Shown here in pieces: positions 1-5,769 of a stretch of 12,334 bases of DNA; the stretch's first letter is position 1, and the number at the start of each line of letters is the position of its first letter. The stretch covers positions 1 through 12,334 of the forward strand of contig CAIUAO010000131.1 of NCBI GenBank assembly GCA_903897155.1, given 5' to 3'. Position numbers and translations under genes: made by a program. A model generated the notes under the pieces. It did not search any database and was not told where the DNA came from. It worked only from the letters and a program-made list of their open reading frames with translations. This DNA comes from an uncultured Actinomycetes bacterium (GTDB taxonomy: Bacteria > Actinomycetota > Actinomycetes > Nanopelagicales > Nanopelagicaceae).

Positions 1-1
1 G

Positions 2-559
2 GCGCATTGGGGCCTGATTCCAAGTTGGAGTAAGGATGCATCAAGAGCTTCTAATGCCATTAACGCCCGGGTTGAATCGATTGCAGAAAAACCAAGTTTT
101 AAAAGCGCGCTTAGATCTCGTAGATGTTTAATACCTGCAAATGGATACTACGAATGGGCAACAGAGCTAGGGCCTTATCCTCCGAAGCAGCCTTTCTATA
201 TTTCACATAAAGATTCATCTCTTCTTCCGATGGCTGGTCTTTTTGAATATTGGAAAGATCCCGAAACAGGGCAGATGATTACTTCAGCATCGATTATTAC
301 CCGTGAATCTGTTGGAAGCATTGCAACTATCCATCACAGAATGCCGGTGATGTTGCCGAAAGATCGATGGAGCATGTGGCTTAGCAGTACTTCACTTTCA
401 GAGGCACAAGTGCCTGAGTATCTAGATCTTCTAGAGACACCAGATCCAGAAGCAGGTTTGCAGTTTCATCCTGTTGCACCTCTTGTGAATAATGCACGCA
501 ATAGTGGGCAGGAGTTATCAGCGCCCATCACACTGGGGGAGCCAGAGACGCTCTTTTAG
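2..559 (+). CDS. SRAP domain protein (YedK/HMCES family), 5' end missing
   Basis: SRAP proteins crosslink through an N-terminal cysteine to abasic sites in single-stranded DNA, shielding them from strand breakage and from error-prone processing. The frame is open from base 2 to the TAG at 557-559, giving 185 residues. The family blocks are clear: WGLIPSW at the visible start, NAR (visible residues 21-23, the family's active-site Asn), RRCLIPANGYYEW (Glu at residue 51, the catalytic Glu), QPFYI, MAGLFEYW, and HHRMPV (residues 111-116, the active-site His is one of this pair). The spacing of 30 residues between Asn and Glu matches E. coli YedK, so about 54 residues including the catalytic Cys2 lie upstream of the window. 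An ATG at 230 is only an internal Met. The gene is followed after 54 bases by the SOS-regulated DUF6504-dnaE2 pair, which fits a damage-tolerance context. Its own promoter is not visible. Confidence 0.93.
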   Translation, partial: AHWGLIPSWSKDASRASNAINARVESIAEKPSFKSALRSRRCLIPANGYYEWATELGPYPPKQPFYISHKDSSLLPMAGLFEYWKDPETGQMITSASIITRESVGSIATIHHRMPVMLPKDRWSMWLSSTSLSEAQVPEYLDLLETPDPEAGLQFHPVAPLVNNARNSGQELSAPITLGEPETLF

Positions 560-576
560 TTCTTTCTTAAGAGCAC

Positions 577-605
577 TTGCCTCTGTCAGAGGTTATCACT
601 ATCTT
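577..605 (+). promoter_or_regulatory. Predicted promoter of the DUF6504-dnaE2 operon
   Basis: A TTGCCT hexamer (577-582) and a TATCTT hexamer (600-605, fitting the actinobacterial TANNNT -10 pattern) are separated by 17 bases. The expected transcription start is about 612-614, at the ATG of the next gene, so the transcript would be leaderless or nearly so. The -10 hexamer abuts the LexA box on its upstream side, so bound repressor would block initiation. The hexamers are seen directly; the start site is inferred. Confidence 0.6.
580..592. repeat. 13-bp inverted repeat in the promoter spacer
   Basis: CCTCTG-T-CAGAGG is a perfect dyad with 6-bp arms around one central base. It overlaps the end of the -35 hexamer and most of the -35/-10 spacer, about 27 bp upstream of the centre of the LexA box. 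It could be a second operator or a small hairpin in transcripts reading through from the SRAP gene. It has no T-tract suited to a terminator. Its function is unknown. Confidence 0.45.
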
Positions 606-621
606 TCGAACATATGTTCGA
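606..621. promoter_or_regulatory. LexA binding site (SOS box)
   Basis: TCGAACATATGTTCGA is a perfect 16-bp palindrome. Its core, CGAACATATGTTCG at 607-620, matches the Gram-positive/actinobacterial LexA consensus (CGAAC-N4-GTTCG) at every specified base. It lies directly after the predicted -10 hexamer and spans the predicted transcription start and the ATG of the DUF6504 gene (614-616). SOS boxes in front of dnaE2-type polymerase genes are established in Actinobacteria. It is the only such box recognised in the window. Confidence 0.93.
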
Positions 622-958
622 TAAACCAGCTTCAAGCCCCCAAAGCCGCGCTCAAGGGCCGCTCAAGCCTGCCCCTGCCCGCGTGCTTGCCCCTGAAGGT
701 GAGCCGATCGAGTTTGTCTATAAGGGCGTTCACTTTCATATTCATTCTGTCTTATCTAGATGGCGCGAATCTGGAGGTTGGTGGAATCGCATGAGTGATG
801 GAAGAAATCATCTAACAGAGGAGAACCTCTTTGATGATGGCGGCAAAGGAATGTGGAGAGTGGAAGCTGCCCCCGTTGGAACACTTGCCACTTTTGATAT
901 CGAATTTGATGAGATCACTCATGCCTGGCAGATACGCCCAACATCTCGCCCTCAATAA
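614..958 (+). CDS. DUF6504 family protein, SOS-controlled companion of DnaE2
   Basis: This is a 114-residue protein of unknown function. The conserved part begins near residue 27 (GEPIEFVYKG) and continues through VLSRWRESGGWWNR, MWRVEA and a C-terminal FDIEFDEITHAWQIRP segment. This is the pattern of the small DUF6504 proteins found beside error-prone polymerase genes in Actinobacteria (family assignment from memory). Residues 5-26 form a Pro/Ala-rich linker that is unusually C-rich in DNA and is probably disordered. The ATG at 614 is preferred because the -10 hexamer lies 8 bases before it and the MFDKP start resembles the family's usual 'Y-D-E-P' opening. However, this ATG lies inside the LexA box and has no ribosome binding site, so translation would be leaderless. 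A GTG at 683 is a less likely alternative. dnaE2 follows after 12 bases, implying one operon. No membrane segment or signal peptide is visible. Confidence 0.82.
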   Translation: MFDKPASSPQSRAQGPLKPAPARVLAPEGEPIEFVYKGVHFHIHSVLSRWRESGGWWNRMSDGRNHLTEENLFDDGGKGMWRVEAAPVGTLATFDIEFDEITHAWQIRPTSRPQ

Positions 959-970
959 ATCGATCAAATC

Positions 971-3900
971 ATGCATAAAGATTTTACGCATCTGCGAGTA
1001 GCAAGTGGATACTCATTTAAATACGGAGCTGCTCATGTGGAGGAGCTTGTTAGCAAAGCAGCCTCCTATGAGATGAGTGCGCTGGCACTGAGTGACCGAG
1101 ACACTATGGCGGGTGCTATTCGCTTTGCCCAAGGGTGTGAGGCAGCCGGCATTACACCGATACTTGGAATCAATATTAGTTTTATTCAAAAGAAATACCG
1201 CATCACACTTCTTGCTCAAGGCGGGCATCTCTCATCGCTTTATCGTCTTGTAACAGCTATCAATATGAATAGCGATGAAAAGATCTTGAGCCTAGATATC
1301 TTGGAGAAATTTCAGGAGTATTCAAAGAACGTTCTTATTCTCCATGGCCCTGAATCTGCGCTCGCTGCCTCTATCGCCGCAAGGCGAAGTAACGAGTCAC
1401 TCTCTATCTATCACTCCACCGGTGAGTACTTTGCTGATCAAGCCATAGAGTGTGTGAGCCACTACGCGCAGGGCGATGGTCCTTACTCCACATCACATGC
1501 AGGCAAGATGCTTGGTTTTGCTAGAGATAACGACCTACCTGCAATTCTTACAAATGCCGCAAGAATGCTGGGACGCAAAGATGGACCCATTGCAGATGTC
1601 TTAGATTCTGCCCGTCATCTGCGATCACTCAGTGGTGAGATCGTAGAGCGCAGCAATAGTGAGGGATATTTAAAGAGCACAGCGCAGATGAGCGCTGTCG
1701 CTGATGAAATTGCCAGGCGCGCTGGTGAGCGCAATGGAAGATTACTTCTTAAAACAACACAGGAGTGGGCGCAGAGAGCGCTCTTATCTACGCGCAATGA
1801 CATTGGTTTAGGAGATATTCACTTACCTGAACCAGAAGTACTAGGAGCTGTTGATCACAGCGCTCTTGTTCAACAACTGCGCCAGCGATGTGAAGTTGGT
1901 TTATCAAGTAGATATAGCGGAGCGCCTTCTGTGGCTGCAGCAGAGCGTTTAGAAGATGAGTTATCTGTGATTGATCAGCTCGGCTTTCACTCCTATTTCT
2001 TAACGGTTGCAGATATTGCCGGCCGAGCCCGCAAAAAAGATATCCGTGTATCAGCCCGCGGAAGCGGGGCAGGTTCTCTGATCTGTTATCTCCTTGGCAT
2101 ATCTAATGTAGAGCCGCTCTCGCAGGGTTTATTGATGGAGCGTTTTTGTTCACCGCTGCGACATGAACTACCTGATATTGATATCGATGTTGAATCCCAT
2201 AGACGACTTGAGATCTATGACGATGTCTTTAAGGAGTATGGGGATAGTGATTGGAGTAAGCCGGGTAATCAATCACGGTGCGTAACAGTTGCGATGGTTG
2301 AGACATATAGAGCGCGTCACGCTATTCGTGACGCAGGGGCTGCCTTAGGGATCTCACCTATGGAGATCGACATGATTGCTAAGTCGATGCCGCATATCAG
2401 AGCAAGGAACATATCTAGCGCACTTGCCAAGCTTCCAGAACTTGCTCATGTAAAGATGGATGGAGCAATGATGAAAGCACTTGTTCATCTTGCTGGCGCT
2501 CTTGATGGACTTCCTAGGCATTTATCTATGCATCCATGCGCGATCGCGCTTTCAGATATTCGTCTTCAAGATTTTGTACCGATAGAGCGCAATGCCAGTG
2601 GATATCCCATGGCGCAGTTTGATAAAGATGATGTGGAGGCCCTAGGGCTACTTAAGCTAGATATTTTGGGCGTTCGTATGCAATCGGCAATCGCCTACGC
2701 CCTAGATGAGATTGAACGTATTGAAGGAGCCCGGTTAGATATTGATCAGATTCCTCTAGATGACAAGAAGACATTTGATCTCATCAAGTCCACAAAGACC
2801 TTAGGTTTATTTCAAATTGAAAGCCCAGGCCAAAGAGAACTTGTGGGAAAGTTTGCGCCAAATACCTTCACCGATCTGATCATTGATATCTCTCTCTTTC
2901 GTCCAGGTCCTGTGAAGAGCGACATGATCACTCCTTTTATTAATACCCGCCATGGACATAGAGAAAGGCTCTTTATTCATGAAGATTTAGAAGACATTCT
3001 TGCTGAGACAGAGGGCGTTGTTGTTTTTCATGAACAAGTTATTCGCTTAATCGCAACGCTCACTGGTTGCTCCCTTGCACAAGGAGATGAAAAACGCCGC
3101 GCACTTGGCACACCAGAGGGTCAACAAGAAGTAGTGGATTGGTTTTATCCCACCTCCCTTGCCCGCGGATATTCAGAGAAGGTAGTCAGAGAAGTCTGGG
3201 ATATCTTGCGGGCATTTGCTTCCTTTGGATTTTGCAAAGCACATGCTGCAGCCTTTGCACTTCCCACATATCAATCAGCTTGGCTTAAGACACACCACAG
3301 CGCAGCATTTATCGCCGGAGTCCTTGAGCATGATCCAGGGATGTATCCCAAGAGATTGATCATTGATGAAGCAAGGCAGTGGGGGATTCATATCGCACCG
3401 ATTGATATCAATCTCTCTGATGGCAGCTATCACGTGGAGAGAACATCGGTATTAACGAGGCCTGCTTATGTGGCAACAAATACACAATCAACTGGAGCTG
3501 TACTAGAACTTCCAGATGCCAGCGGTTATGCCATCCGAATGTCGCTGAGAGATATTGATGGAATAAGCAGCAATGAGGTAGAAACAATCTCTGCTGGTCG
3601 TCCCTATATAGATATTGCAGACTTCATCTATCGATCAGGAGCGAGTTATCCCACGGCCCAGGCGCTTATTTCTATTGGCGCCTTTGATCAACTTCACGGA
3701 GTAGATAAGGGGCTACTTAACCGTAGGGATTTGCTCCTGAAACTTAAAGATATGCAGGGTTTTGTCAGTAAGAAAAAGCCAAATAATGCTCAGATATCTT
3801 TAAATCTCCTCTCCTCAGATATCACTCCCAGTGGCCTGCCTGATATGAGTAAGTCAGAAATCTTGCAACAAGAATTTATCCATATGGGAATGGATATTTC

Positions 3901-4279
3901 AGCTCATGCGCTCAGTGAGTATGCGCAGTTTCTCAATCACATAGGAGCTATGCGCTCTTGTGATCTGATTACTAAACGCTCAGATGAGCTTGTCCTGGTT
4001 GCTGGCGTAAAAGTCTCTCTTCAAACACCGCCCATTCGTTCAGGCAAACGCGTAATGTTTTTAACCCTCGATGATGGATATGGATGTAATGACTTAACTT
4101 TTTTTGAAGATGCTCAAGCCGATTGTGCACAGATTATTCGCAGTTCCTCCCTCATCCTGGCAAAAGGACATGTGAGAAAGACAGGGCCTCGAGGAATTTC
4201 TATTAGAGCAACATCTGTATGGGAGCTGAGTAAAGCCTTTAACTCTTGGCGCCAGAGCTCTGCTCACGCTCAAAATTAG
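971..4279 (+). CDS. dnaE2: Error-prone DNA polymerase DnaE2 (C-family translesion polymerase)
   Basis: DnaE2 (ImuC) is a second Pol III alpha-type subunit used for damage-induced mutagenic synthesis. At 1102 residues it has the usual family length. The N-terminal PHP domain (about 1-200) opens with HLRVASGYS and has LSDRD and TNAARM where proofreading-type PHP domains carry metal-binding His/Asp residues, so it is probably catalytically dead, as is common in this family. The polymerase core is intact: SARGSGAGSLICYLLG, PDIDID with D402 and D404, and D564 in LLKLDILG as the third catalytic Asp. A helix-hairpin-helix region lies near 858-910 and a C-terminal OB fold near 1005-1095. QISLNL at 941-946 resembles a beta-clamp-binding motif and lies where Pol III alpha carries its internal clamp motif. 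The start ATG has no clear ribosome binding site but lies 12 bases after the DUF6504 stop, so coupled translation and SOS control are likely. No ImuB gene adjoins it. Confidence 0.95.
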   Translation: MHKDFTHLRVASGYSFKYGAAHVEELVSKAASYEMSALALSDRDTMAGAIRFAQGCEAAGITPILGINISFIQKKYRITLLAQGGHLSSLYRLVTAINMNSDEKILSLDILEKFQEYSKNVLILHGPESALAASIAARRSNESLSIYHSTGEYFADQAIECVSHYAQGDGPYSTSHAGKMLGFARDNDLPAILTNAARMLGRKDGPIADVLDSARHLRSLSGEIVERSNSEGYLKSTAQMSAVADEIARRAGERNGRLLLKTTQEWAQRALLSTRNDIGLGDIHLPEPEVLGAVDHSALVQQLRQRCEVGLSSRYSGAPSVAAAERLEDELSVIDQLGFHSYFLTVADIAGRARKKDIRVSARGSGAGSLICYLLGISNVEPLSQGLLMERFCSPLRHELPDIDIDVESHRRLEIYDDVFKEYGDSDWSKPGNQSRCVTVAMVETYRARHAIRDAGAALGISPMEIDMIAKSMPHIRARNISSALAKLPELAHVKMDGAMMKALVHLAGALDGLPRHLSMHPCAIALSDIRLQDFVPIERNASGYPMAQFDKDDVEALGLLKLDILGVRMQSAIAYALDEIERIEGARLDIDQIPLDDKKTFDLIKSTKTLGLFQIESPGQRELVGKFAPNTFTDLIIDISLFRPGPVKSDMITPFINTRHGHRERLFIHEDLEDILAETEGVVVFHEQVIRLIATLTGCSLAQGDEKRRALGTPEGQQEVVDWFYPTSLARGYSEKVVREVWDILRAFASFGFCKAHAAAFALPTYQSAWLKTHHSAAFIAGVLEHDPGMYPKRLIIDEARQWGIHIAPIDINLSDGSYHVERTSVLTRPAYVATNTQSTGAVLELPDASGYAIRMSLRDIDGISSNEVETISAGRPYIDIADFIYRSGASYPTAQALISIGAFDQLHGVDKGLLNRRDLLLKLKDMQGFVSKKKPNNAQISLNLLSSDITPSGLPDMSKSEILQQEFIHMGMDISAHALSEYAQFLNHIGAMRSCDLITKRSDELVLVAGVKVSLQTPPIRSGKRVMFLTLDDGYGCNDLTFFEDAQADCAQIIRSSSLILAKGHVRKTGPRGISIRATSVWELSKAFNSWRQSSAHAQN

Positions 4280-4313
4280 CTCGTTAACATTCCCGTAATA
4301 CGCACTTGGCAGT

Positions 4314-5627
4314 ATGCCCACCATGATCGAGGAAATTAGCCGTCAAGAAGAGTTTGTTCTGCGCACACTAGAGGAGCGCAGTATTCGCTTTGTGCGGCTC
4401 TGGTTTACAGATGTTTTGGGTTACTTAAAATCTGTTGCGATTGCGCCAGCTGAACTTGATAACGCATTTGCTGAAGGTATTGGCTTTGATGGATCTTCCA
4501 TTGAAGGATTTGCTCGCGTTACTGAATCAGATATGTTGGCAAAGCCAGATGCTGCAACTTTCACGATCTTGCCGTGGCGCACACAAGCGCCAGGAGCAGC
4601 AAAGATGTTCTGTGACATCACTCTTCCTAATGGATCACCTTCCTTTGCTGATCCCCGTCATGTTTTAAAGCGCACACTGCAAAAAGCGGCTGATATGGGA
4701 TATACCGTCTATACACATCCTGAAATTGAATTCTTCCTCTTTAAAAATGCTCCAGAAAAAGGAGTGGCGCCTATTCCTGTGGATCAAGGCGGATATTTCG
4801 ATCACATGCCATCTGCTGTCGGCCATGACTTTAGGCGTCAAGCAATCACGATGTTAGAGGCAATGGGAATTAGCGTGGAGTTCTCCCACCATGAAGGAGC
4901 TCCAGGACAACAAGAGATTGATCTGCGCGATGCTGACGCGCTGACCACGGCAGATAACATCATGACATTTAGACATGTAGTCAAAGAGGTAGCGCTGGAT
5001 CAAGGTTTCCATGCATCCTTTATGCCAAAGCCATTTACCGATCACCCTGGTAGTGGAATGCACACACATATTTCTTTATTTAAAGGTGAAGAGAATGCTT
5101 TCTATGAAGAGGGCGCATCTCATCAGCTCTCAGCGGTAGGAAGATCTTTTATTGCAGGTATTTTAAAATATGCACCAGAGTTCACTGCAGTCACAAACCA
5201 ATGGGTGAATTCTTATAAGAGACTCGGCGGCGGAGGAGAAGCGCCAGCCCTTATTACATGGGGAGATAACGATCGAAGCTCTCTTGTGCGCATCCCGGCA
5301 TATAAGCCAAACAAAGATGCTTCTACCCGTATTGAAATTCGCTCACCAGATGCCGCATGTAATCCATATCTTGCCTTTGCTGTCATCATCTCTGCTGGTC
5401 TTGCTGGAATAGAAGAGAAGTTAGAGCTGGCGCAAACGATCTCTGCTCAATCTCTTCCTGGAGATCTCAGCGCTGCGATTGCTGCGATGGAGAGTTCATC
5501 TCTTGTGCGTCAGACCTTAGGTGAGCATGTATTTGAATACTTCTTGCTCAATAAGCGCGCGGAGTGGAATGAATACCGCAAGCAGGTCAGCGCCTATGAA
5601 CTTGATCGCTATTTGCCCGTTCTTTAA
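4314..5627 (+). CDS. glnA: Type I glutamine synthetase, GlnA2-like
   Basis: The enzyme joins ammonia to glutamate using ATP, or, in some actinobacterial GlnA2/GlnA3 relatives, glutamylates polyamines. It has 437 residues, the short type I-alpha length, and lacks the adenylylated Tyr segment of I-beta enzymes. The N-terminus (RQEEFVLRTLEER, LWFTDVLGYLKSVAIAP) closely resembles M. tuberculosis GlnA2. Visible motifs are D33 in the ammonium-site loop, FDGSSIEGF (58-66), the metal ligands in HPEIEFF (E137, E139), GQQEID (E201), the ATP signature KPFTDHPGSGMHTHIS (239-254), NSYKRL (R303) and RIEIRSPD (339-346). The substrate loop reads RLGGGGEAP where many relatives carry a Tyr or Asp in place of the fourth Gly. 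An ATG at 4323 is an equally plausible start; neither has a ribosome binding site. It begins 34 bases after dnaE2, and no convincing promoter was found in that gap. The leuA promoter lies within its last codons. Confidence 0.94.
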   Translation: MPTMIEEISRQEEFVLRTLEERSIRFVRLWFTDVLGYLKSVAIAPAELDNAFAEGIGFDGSSIEGFARVTESDMLAKPDAATFTILPWRTQAPGAAKMFCDITLPNGSPSFADPRHVLKRTLQKAADMGYTVYTHPEIEFFLFKNAPEKGVAPIPVDQGGYFDHMPSAVGHDFRRQAITMLEAMGISVEFSHHEGAPGQQEIDLRDADALTTADNIMTFRHVVKEVALDQGFHASFMPKPFTDHPGSGMHTHISLFKGEENAFYEEGASHQLSAVGRSFIAGILKYAPEFTAVTNQWVNSYKRLGGGGEAPALITWGDNDRSSLVRIPAYKPNKDASTRIEIRSPDAACNPYLAFAVIISAGLAGIEEKLELAQTISAQSLPGDLSAAIAAMESSSLVRQTLGEHVFEYFLLNKRAEWNEYRKQVSAYELDRYLPVL

Positions 5628-5640
5628 AAACGTGTATTCT
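5613..5640 (+). promoter_or_regulatory. Predicted promoter of the leuA leader
   Basis: TTGCCC (5613-5618) and TATTCT (5635-5640) are separated by 16 bases. The -35 hexamer lies inside the end of glnA and the -10 hexamer just after its stop. The -10 ends 6 bases before the ATG of the leader peptide at 5647, so the transcript would begin at that ATG. The geometry and the TTGCC -35 core resemble the SOS promoter at 577-605. Confidence 0.6.
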
Positions 5641-5646
5641 TTCATC

Positions 5647-5694
5647 ATGAATTCACGCAGCCTCCTCCTTCGCTGCCGCGGCAGGGCCAACTAA
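5647..5694 (+). CDS. leuL: leuA leader peptide with a Leu-Leu-Leu run
   Basis: A 15-codon frame encodes MNSRSLLLRCRGRAN and ends at TAA (5692-5694). Three consecutive Leu codons (CTC CTC CTT, 5662-5670) would slow the ribosome when charged leucyl-tRNA is scarce. There is no ribosome binding site before the ATG, and the predicted promoter would start the RNA at this codon, so translation is probably leaderless. The stop codon lies within the 5' strand of the predicted loop-loop pairing of the LEU element, so a ribosome finishing the peptide would cover it. Leader peptides and a conserved pseudoknot upstream of leuA are established for Actinobacteria. The peptide itself is unlikely to have a function beyond sensing translation. 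Confidence 0.82.
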   Translation: MNSRSLLLRCRGRAN

Positions 5695-5744
5695 CCGGTC
5701 CCTCTGCCCGCGGGGTTTGGTGTTGTCCGGTTAAACCAAATCCC
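5676..5744 (+). promoter_or_regulatory. LEU element: two hairpins joined by a loop-loop pseudoknot
   Basis: Three pairings can be read directly. Hairpin I is CCGCGG-CAG-GG (5676-5686) with CC-T-CTG-C-CCGCGG (5701-5713), interrupted by two single-base bulges. Hairpin II is GGGGTTTGGT (5712-5721) with ACCAAATCCC (5735-5744), 10 pairs including one G-U. TAACCGG in the loop of hairpin I (5692-5698) is the exact complement of CCGGTTA in the loop of hairpin II (5727-5733), giving a 7-bp kissing interaction. The two hairpins compete only at 5712-5713. A conserved pseudoknot named the LEU element is known upstream of leuA in most Actinobacteria, and this matches in place and form. No T-tract follows, so control is more likely of translation or RNA folding than of simple termination. 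Confidence 0.8.
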
Positions 5745-5755
5745 AGCGAAAAAAT

Positions 5756-5761
5756 AAGGAG
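5756..5761 (+). promoter_or_regulatory. leuA ribosome binding site (decides the start)
   Basis: AAGGAG ends 8 bases before the ATG at 5770. An in-frame GTG at 5761 shares the last G of this site and so cannot be the start it serves; ATG 5770 is therefore chosen. The site is also the exact complement of CTCCTT at 5665-5670 within the Leu codons of the leader peptide. Confidence 0.88.
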
Positions 5762-5769
5762 TGCTTGAA

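Noticed and set aside
492..794. A 100-codon open frame overlapping the end of SRAP and the start of DUF6504
   Set aside because: It lies in a different frame from two recognisable genes, spans the promoter and SOS box, and its translation resembles no family.
1326..1335. AGAACGTTCT inside dnaE2 as a possible LexA site
   Set aside because: GAAC and GTTC abut without the required 4-base spacer.
2407..2418. GAACATATCTAG inside dnaE2 as a possible second SOS box
   Set aside because: The second half-site should be GTTC and is CTAG; it is within coding sequence far from any start.
2538..2546. GCGATCGC-like octamer (cyanobacterial HIP1)
   Set aside because: A single occurrence in coding sequence; not a repeat family here.
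4284..4301. Possible GlnR-type operator (TTAAC-N6-GTAAT) upstream of glnA
   Set aside because: Several consensus positions are missed and the AC-N9-AC spacing is not met; too weak to report as a site.
5700..5744. Intrinsic terminator in the leuA leader
   Set aside because: Hairpin II is strong, but it is followed by CAGCGAAAAAATAAGG, with no T-tract on the + strand.
5761..5763. GTG at 5761 as the start of leuA
   Set aside because: Its first base is the last base of the AAGGAG ribosome binding site, which is spaced correctly for ATG 5770.
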